The notes: a model not told the origin generated them from the letters alone. 64,000 nt of DNA from Paramecium tetraurelia (GCF_000165425.1 NW_001799277.1:1-64000); one strand, 5' to 3'; shown: positions 49,573 through 62,503, counted from the stretch's first letter. Program-made: numbers and translations.

Positions 49573-51482
49573 TCATTTATTTTTCTTTTTTTCAGCAGCC
49601 TTTGCATCAGCAATCCATTTCAATTATTCATCAACTTCCTTCCTGTATCTCATTTCATTTTTCATTCTCTTTATTTATTGCACACTCTCATCCACAAATT
49701 CATGATTCAAATTAAGCACCTCAGCCTCCTTCAACAATCCCTCCAATCCTAAGATAAAAATCTAATATGATACCCTTGATATTCTCATCCAAAGACTTTA
49801 CATCATTAGCCCACTCTGGAATCACAAACTTGGGTTCCTTCTTCTTTTTCTTCTTCTGATTCTACAAAGCCAACTTCAAAGGATCAATAGGTTTCCCTGT
49901 GATTGGATCGATGGGTTTCTTGGTCTTGGGATCCCATTTAATAGGATCTGGGATCTCTCTGGCAGGATACTCATTAAACATCTTCAATATTTTCTTGGCT
50001 TGAATAGCCTTAGCCATCTTATCCCTTAATTCCGAGGCCTGATCTATATATTACTTGTCCACTCCCTTATCTGTTGCTATAACTACTTTATCATTCAACA
50101 CAACCACCTATTCAGGTGTTGACAATCCAATATCCAAATTATCTAATTCAAATTGTAGATTTCTCTATCGATAATATTTAAATTTACCTCTGCTCTAAGT
50201 CTCTCCATCTCCTTCTCAGCTTCCTCCTTAACATGCGCATCAATCTTAACACCCCTATTTACTGCATCGTCTAACATTGACTGAATCTAGTTAACAGATT
50301 TCAAGATAGTCTTATAATTAGGCACATGTTTCAAAGTACTCAAATAATCCAATATCACATTCTAAGTCCTCAACTTTTCCTATTCAATCAAGGCAAATTT
50401 ATAATTCTTGGGATCAATTTCTATCCTTTGGAATTCTTCCTTTCCATTCTCATTCTTAATTACAATCCCCTTTTCAATCTCATTCAATTTCTCTGTCAAC
50501 AACTTATGATCTTATTTATCAATTATGCTCAGCAATTCTTCTGTGTGTTTCTGTATTGTGGTCCAACAATTCACACATCTCCCCTCTGGCTTTTCCAAAT
50601 CAGTCGATTCAGCATTCTCATACACCCATTCCATTCTATACTCCTCCTGCTTCCAAAATTTTCGACAAGTCATACAAAAATATTTGGCTGTTTAACCACT
50701 CACTTCCAACAACTTAATCAACTGCAAAATAAGGGCATTCGTTGCCAAATCCTTTGCTGTGTGCCCCCTTGTATTTGGTCTATCTACAGCTACTCCGTAA
50801 AACAAGAGTGTCTAAAACACCACCTAGTTCCCTCCTGATGCTGCCAAATGAACACTATTGTTCCCGAATTGATCCACATCCTATATTAAAATCTCTAATT
50901 TCTTATACCTCCCAACTCAATCCTGACTTTAATAATAACCATACAACCTGCACATGTCCTTTGAAACATGCCCACATCAATGGCGTCGAGCGCACTTATT
51001 AATTTATAACTCCCTAGACCACCTTCTTTGATAATTATTATGGGAAATTAAACACTGCAGACTATGCCCCACCTCCAGGACTTCCTCCGAAATAAGTCGA
51101 CTTGCTTGGAGATGATTAATTCATTGGACTTGAATAAATAGGCATTGTCTATGCAAAGTTCTGCAATATCAAAGCCATTTCTGGAACATATGGTGCTGCT
51201 GCTTAACGAGACAATAAAACACGCACTATTTCCGTATACCCTCTACATGATGCCCACATTAATGGATTCCATTTTTTCTTGTCTTCATACAAAACATTTG
51301 CTCTTTTATCTAAACAACGCTAGACTGCTGTTAAATCTCCTTTTTAACATGCAGTCAATCTAATCGGCTATTATACTTTCATACAATTGTTAATGCCAAT
51401 CCCCCTTCTGTCTCTTTTCATCTTCATCCATATCAGACTCCTCCTCTATCGGTTAATCCATCAGTTATTTTTCTGGGTCCAT
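49573..51482 (-). CDS. Ankyrin-repeat protein with zinc-finger-like CxxC motifs
   Basis: Introns at 51360-51384, 50881-50908, 50165-50187 and 49749-49773 give 602 residues in frame. After an acidic N-terminus come ankyrin repeats (KGDLTAVQRCLDKRANVLYE, WNPLMWASCRGYTEIVRVLL, STPLMWACFKGHVQVVWLLL, NNSVHLAASGG). A Cys pair pattern follows (CMTCRKFW ... CVNCW), which could bind zinc. A long charged helical region comes next, ending with repeated Pro/Lys pieces (IKWDPKTKKPIDPITGKPID) and a Lys-rich tail. The layout recalls ciliary ankyrin proteins, but no specific ortholog is recognised. Confidence 0.85.
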
Positions 51483-51607
51483 TATTTGATATTAAATTTT
51501 ATATTATAAAATAATGTCCCGAAGCCTATAATTCTTTATTCTTTTAAATCAGAATAACGACAGATTAATTTCAATGAATATTTTATATATCCATTTTTAT
51601 CCCTCCA
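51483..51607. promoter_or_regulatory. Divergent promoter region
   Basis: 125 bp between the starts of the ankyrin gene (minus) and the large plus-strand gene. Both promoters must lie here. Very AT-rich; no element named. Confidence 0.45.
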
Positions 51608-54600
51608 ATGTCACCGCTCACTATTACCACACTCATCTTATTCAAACTGCTTTAAGTTGTCCATCTTAAACTCATTAACAATACTTATTTCATCTTTGAA
51701 AATGAATACATCCAAACATCTTTTCCAGTTTTATCCATCCCCTTAGATTTTGACATTTCCAATCAATCTCAAACATAATCATTAATCCAAGAATACAACC
51801 TCACAGAGGAGTACAAATACCCAATTGCACCAAAAGCAAAATTGTTTTCATTTAAAAAATCTAATAATGAAGATATAGATATTGTTTAATTAGAAGATCA
51901 AAAGCTAACTTTGCTATACTAAATTAAGAACTATCAATCAAATAATTAGTTGCTAATTCGTTCCGGCAATTACTCCATTTCATTAACTCAACGAAATTGT
52001 TTCTCCTTGCACTACCTATAAGAGGAGTCTTACCTGTTAGCATGCAAACTACCAGAACACAAGATTGAAATACAAATACTTAATTTGAATCAGCAATCTA
52101 GCGAAGAAGGCTTTACAAATAAAACCCTGAATATTTTAGACTACAATCCCCTTTGTGAATTAGAATCCAATCTAGCATATTCATTGCTTGTGATATTTGA
52201 GAAAAATTGCTCCTATTCAAAATTGGAAACTATTTTCATCGATGCAATTAATTAGAAAATCATCAATTAAACTAAATTTGTGATGGATGAATACAACAAG
52301 TCTAACGAATTCATTACTAAGATTCAAATTTGCTCTACAACTACTTTAATGATTTACACAAATAATGAAATTCTAAAACTAGACCTTGAATAGTAAGATT
52401 TTTCAAATTTTCTATTTTTTAATCAAGAATAATATTTTAATGCCAAATAATGTACAGATATGTCAATAGTTGAAGTTAGAGATAATTAATTGAAATTTAA
52501 TTAATTTTCTTTAAATGTAAGTATTGAAGGCTTCATTCAAGGTTTTCGTTTAAATATAATATTTATTTTGCAAAAGAAGGATCATGTAATAGTTTATTAT
52601 AGTTATAATTTGCAGTTAATTATAAGAAAATCTTTTTAGTAGCTTTTTAGTCTATCAAACTTACCCTATATCTTAGGAGTCACAGAAAAAGGTGAGCATC
52701 TTATATATAGAATTAAGAACCCTAGATTCAGTTTTACATATAAAAATTCAAGTAAAATTCAGATTTTGGAGTATGAAAAATAACCCAAATTTCAAAAATT
52801 ATTGCTTGATTAAATAATTTCGGATGTTGAGATCTTATCTGAAAGTTCGCCATAATTTCTAATTTAAAATAACACCTAATTCTTTGGGTCATTCGAAGGA
52901 TCTAGATTTAAGATTCACTAAAATTAGATATAAAAATCTCTTCCTTTTAAGATAAAATAATTATATATAAATGATACACTGATAAATTTTAAGGAAGAAA
53001 CAAAATTATTAGGTTGCAATATCGATATTCGTAATCTAAAACAAATTTCTATTCTTAGTTTAGAAGATGATTCATTTCTGATTCTGTTTATTTAGAATGA
53101 TGCAACTCAAATAGTAATAGCAAGATGTACTGAAAACAAGTTGTAAAATATTAAGACAATAAAAATCTAAGAAGGTTTTATATAAATAATGAATTTTAAT
53201 TTACCCCGCGTTTGTATTGTTCAAGAAAATTCATTAAAGATCTATCAATTCGAAAATTAGTAATTGCTTGAAAGATCTTATGCCTTCAATCTTAATATAA
53301 TTGCTGCCTATAATATGAATAACACAAATATTTTGGGTCTTGTATTCGAAGATTGTAATCAAAGAACCTATTTTATTGATAATCATAATTTATAAATCCA
53401 TCAAATCATTTCATAATAGTTAGAATGTAATGGCAATAAATAAAAATTAACTCCATTGTTCTTTATTGATGAACATAAGATATTTTTTAAGAACTAAGTA
53501 TCTTATTAAGAATAAATAATCCTAAAAGAAACAATTATTAAAGCTGAAGTTATGCTACAACATCGAAAAATTCTTATCTTTACACAATATCAATAGAAGC
53601 TAAAAATAAAGTTTTACAGTTTTATCTCCTTTGAATTATAATTATTATATGATTGTCCTTTGTATAATTTTAATCTGAAGGTCCCATTAAACTATAAGCT
53701 TCAAAGCCCCTTTCTATTAGTATTAGCAGAAAATTCCTAACAAAATTCTGTTTTATTAATTTATAATCTCAACAATTAAGCAATTAATTCCCTAATTTAA
53801 ATTATTGAAATAGATTAAGAACACTTCCATTTTGATTTCATCTTTGGGACTCTGAAGTCTTTTTATTACTATTATCAAAATGACATTTAAATAAGAGATT
53901 TCGAAACTTATACATTATTTTTAGAAAATTAGATTCCATAAACATCTGTGTTCAAAGTATTACATTTTAGTTTCGCTTTTTAAACTCCAATCCTTAATGA
54001 AATAATCAATTGGAATTTTACAGAAAAATCTATCAATAATGATTACACTATCATGCTGATTTAGAATGATACTCTAAGTTTGAACTCAAACAATATTTTG
54101 GATATGTCAAATATATTTAGTAATATTATTTCAATTGAAGTCATCCAACAAAATTATTAATTAATTCGGCCTTTAAGATTTACTCATGAAAAAATGACTT
54201 GCAAATTTTATTAGAATAAATGTTGTCTTAATGATCATAATCTTGAATGTTTACAAAATAATTAAAGACTTTTCTATGTGTTTCATTACGTCTTCTAATT
54301 TGTCCATACAATTTATTTTAATGATAATAATTCTGAATGCATTATTATTAGCACATATTAAGAAAACCTGTAAATGATTATCATATCATTCCAAAATTAT
54401 TCCTCATCTATTAAACCTCAAATATTTCAATATGAGATAATAACAGATCCTGTCTTACATAAGGGAACCGATTTATAGATTATTTTTGCAGATAGAGATC
54501 ATGTGATTTTTTTGCCAGACAAAATCAATAAGATTTTTGTTTACTTAAAATTGTAACCAGCTTAATAATTATTTTTTAATTACTCAAATCAAAAGAATAC

Positions 54601-55453
54601 ATTACTTTACGGTAGTAGAATCAAAGATGATGATTATGTCTTTTTATACTAAAGTTAAGATGATATATTTTATTCGATAGTTACCATTAGTATCAACAAA
54701 AAAAATGAACAGTAAAAAATATTTATTAAGAATCAAATGCAAGATTAAATATGCATTTCTAATAATGAATTCATAGAGCCCCTTATAGGATTCAAAAAGA
54801 TCTTTCCAAACAATTTTCAAAAGATTTAGATTATTGAACTTACATTAGTGGATGATGTTCTAGTTATCGAACTACTTATGCTATTTGAGATATAAATTGG
54901 CTTTGTTATTCAATTAAGAATTGATATAATAAAATATGGAAAGTGTGAGATAAATATTCTATAGACCTTAAGGTATCCACATAACTCCCTGTTGAGTCGA
55001 CCATTTTATGTTAATAAAGATTACATAATAATTTCAACTTGCAGAATTAATATTGAAAGTTTAATTCTTTATGATAGATTCTAAGGCTAAAACATATCGC
55101 TGATTCATTCAATTGATGTGTTTCCGCAGAATGATTACTTAAAGATAGGTAAAATAAATTATTATAAAATAGAAAAAATTAACAACAGCCATGTCGCTCT
55201 TGTTGCAATTCCTAATATCTTTTAAGAAGTTTAAATTATAGCGCTTTCATAATATAAGTTAGAATGCCTAAATAATTGTAACTCAACAGCCACTTTAATA
55301 TTAAAGAATGAAGTATCAAAATTAACTATTACTGTTCAAAATATTAATAATGAAATTCCTCTCTAATATAATATAAGATTAATTACTTTAATAACTAACT
55401 TGCTAACAATATAATTATTTTTATAACTTAGAAACAAAAAAAACAAAAAATGA
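51608..55453 (+). CDS. Large intronless secreted/membrane protein, paralog A
   Basis: An uninterrupted frame of 1,282 codons (1,281 residues) with glutamine very often encoded by TAA or TAG. The start MSPLTITTLILFKLLQVVHL is a signal peptide. The ectodomain has short beta-strand-like pieces alternating with polar loops over the whole length (NCFSLHYLQEESYLLACKLP, CSTTTLMIYTNNEILKLDLE), a pattern like beta-propeller blades. A Cys patch (CKFYQNKCCLNDHNLEC) lies near residue 870. Near the C-terminus is a hydrophobic helix followed by a short basic tail (LQLRNKKNKK), so it is probably a type I membrane protein. It is paralogous to the gene at 56387-60190, its tail-to-tail partner. No family is recognised. 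Intronless and very AT-rich composition is unlike its neighbours. Confidence 0.75.
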
Positions 55454-55997
55454 ATTGGATGACATGAAGTTTAGAAAATGATTATATATAATTATAGTAT
55501 TTTTTGAGACTAATTCTTGCCTTCTCCTGTAGGGACTAAAAAATAATTACTATATCACATCAAAATTGTAATAAAGCATTAATGAAAGTGTAAGGGAATA
55601 ATCTCAAATAATAGTTTATAATGTAAGTATATTTTTTTTAATTACAATTCTCAATATCTTATTTATATAATTTGAAAAGCCAGTAATCATTCTTTAGAAT
55701 CTGAAAATTAAAATCTGTTTACACAAGGAAAATTAAATTTTGGTCAATAAATCAAAGACGTAATATTAGTTTTTCAACTAAATTTTATCTTTTATTATTG
55801 ATATGTAATCATTATTTTATTCTTTATTTATGATGTTAACAATATAATAATAAATACAATTATTCTTAGAAACTTGTTAAACTAATTTTTATTTAAAATT
55901 TTATATTTCTGATTGAATCTGTTGATACACAACATCAATCAAAACCATTTGTAAATTGTATAAATATCTTTTTAATTTATAATATAATCAGTAAATT
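55454..55997. other. Tail-to-tail spacer with possible truncated gene
   Basis: About 540 bp between the stop of paralog A and the small minus-strand gene. From about 55480 to 55915 one plus-strand frame has no TGA; its first part, LYIIIVFFETNSCLLLQG then NNYYITSKLQQSINESV, looks like a signal peptide plus mature start similar in layout to the paralogs. There is no good ATG in frame. It may be a truncated further copy of the family. Confidence 0.3.
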
Positions 55998-56258
55998 TCA
56001 GCATAAGCCTCTTACAAAAACTTCAATGCAAAAAGCTACTAAGCAATCCCCAATACATTAAAATATGAGCCCATTCCAAAAGCCTGGCTAGGGTTTTTGT
56101 TTTTCTTCATTGATTTAAGGTTAATCAAGAATTTTATAATGTTATTCTTCTTCTTTTTATGTTTCTTCTTCAATTGATGGTTTTAATTCCCAATATTTAT
56201 CATCGTTTATTGGGTTGTGTAATAATTGCTCTGAGATATCTTAAACTTATTCAGTCAT
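55998..56258 (-). CDS. Small acidic protein with Cys-rich hydrophobic end
   Basis: An intronless frame of 87 codons (86 residues), MTEQVQDISEQLLHNPIN at the start, then a Glu/Gln-rich stretch, then PGFWNGLIFQCIGDCLVAFC and FVRGLC at the end. The last 30 residues could be a membrane helix with cysteines that may be acylated. It lies between the two large paralogs on the minus strand, 128 bp beyond the end of paralog B. No family is recognised. The frame is short, but the composition is clearly protein-like. Confidence 0.55.
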
Positions 56259-56386
56259 TAAATTAATGAATATTCATTAGTTTGAACTTTGATTTATATT
56301 AAGAAAAATGTAGAAATTTATGTGTTGTACAATTAATAATTAAAATTAATGTGTAAAATATAAGGTGATATAAATTGTAAAATTCT

Positions 56387-59300
56387 TCATATTCTTCTGT
56401 TTTTGATAATATTCTAATATTTATTACAGATAAGCAAAATTAGTAGGAAATTCCCCATCAATAAATAAATGGTTGTTTGAGATTCATTTTAGATTATATG
56501 AGTCAGAAATACTGGAGATATAAGGCTGGATACATCATTATGTAAAACCAATTCACAATTGTTTTCCAAATGTACTTGATAATTATGAATTTAAATAAGT
56601 TATGCAGTTTTACTATTTTCATTATTTTTGATTAAAACGAAATGTGTTTCATTATAGTAATCGATATCTGAAAATTCTTCATCTTTATAATAATAATCAA
56701 TAATTTAAATTGGTGAACTGATATTGATTTTATAGAAATAAGCAGATAAAATTGAATTTTCTTATTTTCCTTTCAAAATGAAATTAGTATCATTTATTTT
56801 TATGAAATTTTGGTAATTAACATTTAGATATCTGATAATTTATGATCTCATTAAGGATTTGATAATTTTAGACTCCTTTAAATCAAAACTAAATTCGAAA
56901 GTGTACGCTATATCTTTTGGGTTAAAGAGTATAAGTATCAAATGAATCTGTTAGTTTTCATAAGTGGAATTCAAAATATAAAAAGACACTATTTGATGAT
57001 TAAATCCAAATTTTTTTTATTCTGCATTTTCATTTTCTGACCTAGGGCAGTATTCAAACTTAAGCAAAGAGTCTAAAGTTAAGATTAGGAAAATGAATGA
57101 AGAGTCAACCTTATATAGAAGTTCAGTTTATTACACTGCTTAATAATCAGTGTTACATAATAAATTCATTTGATGATTTTCTGATTCCCTATTTATCAAG
57201 TATATAGAATAAAAATTAACAGTTTCTAAAGTTACAAAGTTATTTACTATATTTATTACCATTTCATTGGGGTTAAAATGATTTGAATCCAAATGTATAT
57301 ATTCAAATTTATTATTGATATCTTTTTGAATTAATTTATTTCCTGAAGCGCTAAAAAGATGAATTTATTAATCAATACTATTATAGACAATGAGTAAGTT
57401 ATCGCTAAATTTTATGATTTTATTTAAGGCTTCAACTCCATTTAGGAATTTTAAGGTTTAATTTTAAGAAATGTAATCGACAATTATCATAGAATTAGAT
57501 ACCAGACAAAATTGTTGATAAATGTCTATGCAATGATCTAGTTCGACCCTTTTTATCAGTTAGATTGGACTACTTAGAAATCCCTTACAGTTGCTGCCCA
57601 AATGTAAGTTGTTAACACTACCATAAATAGAATCCAAATTTGTTATTTCATATTAATTATTAACTTTCAAGATCTATTGTTAAGCATCAATTTTAAATCT
57701 AAGTGAATTCTCTGAATTAATTAGATTCAAGTGGATACTAAAATTAGATGGGATAGAATATATAAAGGAGTTAGCCTGAAATTGAACATCAAAGTTTATC
57801 GTAGAATAATCAGTCTTTTTTGTTTATTTTAATTTGATGCTATAATATGGATAATTTATAATTATTTGGTCTGGCAGAATTTAACTTGTAATTCCTGTGC
57901 CATCAATCAAATTGAAATTTTCGTAATAATCATACATTTTGGTAATTGATTATAAGCAAGACTTTGCTTATTAAGTGATATCATATGTAAATAAATATTC
58001 TTTCTCGTCCTTTTGAGTTATTATGCTAAATAATTTGTATAAAAATTTGATTTCAATTGGAAAAATGATGGTAAATTAATATAGTGGCATTTGATATAGA
58101 TGCAGAATTTCATTTGTGCAGAAGTAATAGAGCTCCAATGATATCAAATTGTCTTTTTGTAAGATTAACAATATTCTTTGATATGGTACAAATATGTGCG
58201 AAAGAAGTATTTACCCATTTGCTTTTATTAGGACAAAATGCTAATAAGGTTTTAATGGCATGATTTTAATAGTGCAAGTTTTATGATCAATGTATAATAA
58301 TGGAATTCTGAAATCATTATATTTGTTCTATTGTTACTTCAAAAATTCTTGTAAATGCATGGTTGTCTCTGAAAAGTACTTATACCAATTTTAATATTGA
58401 TAAGCATAGACAGTATAATCATCAAGAAGACAAATAAGTTTCTTTTGATCAACTTTACATTCTTATATATCAAGTTAAGACCTAGAAGTATCTAACAGTA
58501 CTATATCATTCTTAGCAACAATTTAAAATTACATGATTTAATGCTTACATATAATAAATATAGTAATTTGATCAATAATTTCGTATATAAATTCAACTTA
58601 TACATCAGAATTTTTACTCATTATTAATTTGTTCTATTCGATTTCATTGTTTTTTAAATGAACATAAATTTTACCAAACTTATCTTCGTAAATTATAGCA
58701 ATAAAGTTAATTTCAAGCGAAATAATTTTCAAAATCTTCTTGATTGGTAAATCTTTGTGATGAGTGTATATTGTGTAATTTCTAAAGTCTTAAAACACAT
58801 CCTCCTAATTAGATTCTAAATCTAAATAGAGAGGTATTGACTTAGAAAGCTTAATATAATTAATAATTAAAGTATTCCTACTTATTTTGTCGTTTGTAAT
58901 ATATAAATCTCCAATCAATTCAATTTTCATCGGATAAATTATAGAATATTAGTTAATTGAATAGTATGAGAAGAGTTTAATGCTTGAGTGTCTTAATGAT
59001 GTTTTATACGATAATCCAAAAAAAGGTAAACCTTAGTATTTGATACCCTTGGTTAAGAACAAAACTCTATAAAATTAAATCTTATTGTTTTAATCCAGTG
59101 TCATAAGGAAAGGCAAGGTATTTAATTTACATATTTGTTTTATGTTTAGAATTTTTTCTCCAAAAATGGTTTCAAAAGAAACTTCTGCCCAACCCTCGTA
59201 CAAAAAAATAAAGTTTCTCTCAGCCTAGTAAATGCATTTAATTTAAGATTCTAAATTAATCTTTGAATTGAGAAAAGGATATAATTAGATTTCACTGCTC

Positions 59301-60190
59301 GATAAATGCAGTTATCCATTCATTTTATAAGGAAAGCAAGAATCTTAAATATATAGAAACCATGGTTGATATGAACTCTCTATTATATTTAAACTCTGAT
59401 TCTCTAAATTATAGGTACATATGAAAGTGCTAAAAATCAAAATAATCTAATCCTACTCGCATAGTTTAATGTCAATCAACATACTATGGGTTGGAAAGGT
59501 TTCTTATTCATGCACATTTGTGAAATTCTTATTGAATTACAATCTCCCTTCTAATTGATCTATTTCAATAATCAAAAATATAGATACTGAACAATTCAAA
59601 GAGTTTATTAATAATTTATTGGATTTAAATTTAGAATCTAAGTTGCAACTAAGAGGTTAATTAACTGTGATTTAATCCTATATTTCACTTTACTGGTTTA
59701 AAAGAATATACTCAATTTAGTTATTGGGATTCAGACAATTGATAAGGAAAGCTTCATCTTCAATATAGAAGGCATTATAACATGAATTAGATGGGAGAGA
59801 TATGTAGCTTGAATTTATTTAATTTACTATTAAACCTTCATTGTATAAGGTATTATTTATTCTTATTCTACAATCTATTGATGAATGTTATAAGAAACAG
59901 ATGTCAATGTACTTTCCTTAGTGACTAAAAAATTTAAATGTCTTTGCATTGTCATCCAAGCCTAAATCAAACTCCTAGTATTTTTCTATTAACTTTTAAG
60001 AGGAGTAATTAAAAAATTTTTGTTTTAAATCTTCATCGTTCTCAAAATGGATGCCCAACATATTTTCTTCAATATAATGCCTTTCGTTTTCCAAAAAATA
60101 TAAGTATTGTTCGTCTGAAAATTGTACTTTTGCGACTTCTTAGCAGATGAAACAAAACCAGACGCTTATAAACAAACAAATAAAATTCAT
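56387..60190 (-). CDS. Large intronless secreted/membrane protein, paralog B
   Basis: An uninterrupted frame of 1,268 codons (1,267 residues). The start MNFICLFISVWFCFICQ is a signal peptide. The ectodomain again has beta-strand pieces with polar loops: SCYNAFYIEDEAFLINCLNP, LCEQDQIILIFSTFICTYNL and FEYCPRSENE. A hydrophobic helix at the C-terminus (TIYLLMGNFLLILLICN) is followed by a short basic tail (KNRRI). Aligned by eye, blocks match paralog A in the same order (SCYNAFYIEDEAFLINC against NCFSLHYLQEESYLLAC). Both proteins have the same length and no intron, although neighbours have several. Identity is low, so the copies have diverged for long. Function is unknown; a surface receptor or mating/adhesion role is only a guess. 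Confidence 0.75.
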
Positions 60191-60575
60191 ATTGATTAAT
60201 TGGTATATTAATATTATGGTTTTTATTATGGTTAAATTTAAAGTTAATTCTGGTCGATTGTGAATCAATTCTGAAAGTATAATATAATTAGGGATAAACA
60301 TGAGATGTGATGTGTTAACTTTTCTATTTTTTTTTAAATCTTTTGATATAATTTATTAATATCAAAGGATTAATTAGTAGGAATTAGTGAACTATATATT
60401 ATTATTAATAAAATAGAAGAGTAAGAAGGAAATGGATTTACACTTCATACCCCCAATAAATAACAATAAATTATCGCAATTATGAAAAGGATAGTAGATT
60501 AATTTCTCTTCATTAATTTATAAGTGTGAGTCATTATTATAAAGAAATCAATTTAATTATAATTAATCTATATTT
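60191..60575. promoter_or_regulatory. Divergent intergenic region
   Basis: About 385 bp between the start of paralog B (minus) and the Cys-rich gene (plus). AT-rich with no coding exon or RNA gene seen. It should hold both promoters. Confidence 0.4.
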
Positions 60576-61458
60576 ATGTACAACAAAATGGTAAATTGTT
60601 GATGATTTTATTTAGTAGCAATTACTACTTATTCTCCTATTGATTGTAAATTCTACGTTTGAAAGCGAATGCAGTTGTGATCAACTAGGGGAGAAGGATT
60701 GTAAAATAGCAAAACAATGTAAATTCGACTAAAATTCATGTCAATTAAAAAGTTGTTAGGATTATTCGATATCTGAGTGCAACTATATTCCCAACTGTAA
60801 CTCAGAGAACAATGTATGTAAAGATCATTTTTGGTCTACCTGTGCAGATATACCATTAGAAGTTTGTGAATTTCGTGAAAATTGTGCAATAAATAATGAA
60901 AATTAGTGCAAAGAATTTACAAAGTGTGAAGATTATTAATTTAGTGGGAATGGGAATTGTAATTTGAAAAATGTAAATTGTTATAATGGATAAGATGGGC
61001 ATTGCAAAAAGAAAACATTGATTGGGAACTGTTCAGAAGTGCATGAGGATTGCGAGAAGTATTAAATGTTGGATACGAAATAATGTGTAGTATCAACTGA
61101 CAATAAATGTGTAAGTATACAAGTTACTCAATGTTCCAATATGAATGGAACACCTGCTTGTTCGTTTTATCAAGAATGCAATTGGGATATAACCACGAGT
61201 ATTTGTAGTGAAAAAAGATGCAGTGATTTGAGTTCACAAAATTGCAATGGTGCAATAAAGAATTTGAATGGAGATCAGATGGTTTGCTATTGGGATGGTG
61301 GAGTATGTCAGAAGATGAATTCGATTGAAGATTTATCTGAAACGAATTGCTACTAATCCACAAATGGGTAGCACACCTGGAGAGATGGGGAGTGCCAGGA
61401 GTGCAGCTCATTTGGGGGATTAGTGATACTGATAAATTATTTAATATATTTATTTTGA
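60576..61458 (+). CDS. Cys-rich GPI-type surface antigen-like protein
   Basis: One 25-nt intron (60591-60615) right after the fifth codon gives 285 residues in frame. A signal peptide (QQLLLILLLIVNSTF) follows the first codons. The body has about 34 cysteines in repeated short blocks (CSCDQLGEKDCKIAKQC, CSFYQECNWDITTSIC). The C-terminus is hydrophobic after a small-residue site (SSFGGLVILINYLIYLF), as for GPI attachment. The layout matches small members of the Paramecium surface antigen family. It converges with a related gene only 31 bp away. Confidence 0.85.
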
Positions 61459-61489
61459 ACAGCTAATATTCGATCATGAACTACAAGTA

Positions 61490-62314
61490 TCAGATCATAA
61501 TAAGGAATAATGCTATGATGAAAACAAATAATGTTTGAGCATAGCAGGATAGACATTCTCCTCCAGCAGAAGTAGAGACCCATCTAGCAGTACCTAAGGT
61601 GGTGGCGTAACAGTTTCCTTATCCTAATCCTCCATAGTTTTGAGCCATCGAGCATTTTCCTGCAGTTGAGTCCCAACTACATAATTGATATTCACCTTTA
61701 GTGATGGTCTACATGACAAAAGTGCATGTTTGTTGAGTGGTGTAATCAGAACACAATAATTGGGAACAAACATTGTTTGAATATTTGCATCCATATTTGG
61801 CTGAATTACATTCTGCTAAATTTAAGGGAGCACACTCGCTTGCTAATGAGCACCCTGTGGCATCTCTCCACATGCAGATTCCATCATATGAAATATATCC
61901 CTCACAATATTGACTGGCAGTGAAGTGGGAACAAGAATGAAGTTGATTTGAAGAACCACACTTTGTGCCATCAGTGAATGGGCAATTGGCAGAAACTTAC
62001 AAGCATGCAACTTAGGTGGCTCCTGTCAATTGACTACAGAAGGTGAAGGTCTTGCATGAACTTCCACCTTAGGGGTCTGTGGTCCACATACATTTCAAGT
62101 TTGCAGCACATGCAGAAGCAACAGTTATCAAATTACATTCTTAAGTGGAACAGGAACTTCCATCCCATATGCATTACGGTCCCATTTTAGTACAATCACT
62201 CTCGTATGACAGTTAATCACATGTGCATGAATTTGTTGTATAGAATTATCCGACACTTTATCCACTGCTTCCCAAACATCCCACAAAGAATAAGGCGAAG
62301 ACGATTTTGATCAT
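61490..62314 (-). CDS. Cys-rich GPI-type surface antigen-like protein, second copy
   Basis: An intronless frame of 275 codons. The signal peptide is MIKIVFALFFVGCLGSSG. Cysteine blocks resemble those of the surface-antigen family more closely than the convergent neighbour (NSCTCDQLSYESDCTKMG, CMWRDATGCSLASEC). Trp and Ala/Ser/Thr are frequent. The C-terminal tail (LSCYAQTLFVFIIALFLIMI) fits a GPI signal. Base composition is richer in GC than its neighbours, as is known for surface antigen genes. It shares CSCDQL/CTCDQL and CYWDGG/CIWDGS type motifs with the neighbour at 60.6 kb. Confidence 0.87.
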
Positions 62315-62503
62315 TCGATTTAAATAAAATAATTTATGTTCTGCATTTAATCAGAGCTTCCCTTTAAACCCATAAAACTAGATAAGATACCTCAATTAAG
62401 AATCTTTGGAATCATCTAATCTCGACTATCCCCATAAATCAATGAAACTGTTTGATTGTTGTCCATAATACTAAAAATGAATATAGATATATATATTTTT
62501 ATA
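62315..62503. other. Spacer with a short open frame
   Basis: About 190 bp between two minus-strand genes. A minus-strand frame of 24 codons (MDNNQTVSLIYGDSRDQMIP) starts near 62464 and ends before any recognisable domain. It may be a leader or chance frame. Nothing else seen. Confidence 0.3.

Noticed and set aside
50326-50838. Plus-strand open frame of 170 codons
   Set aside because: It is antisense to the ankyrin/CxxC gene, which closes in frame with four introns. The plus frame has a composition typical of reverse-read coding sequence.
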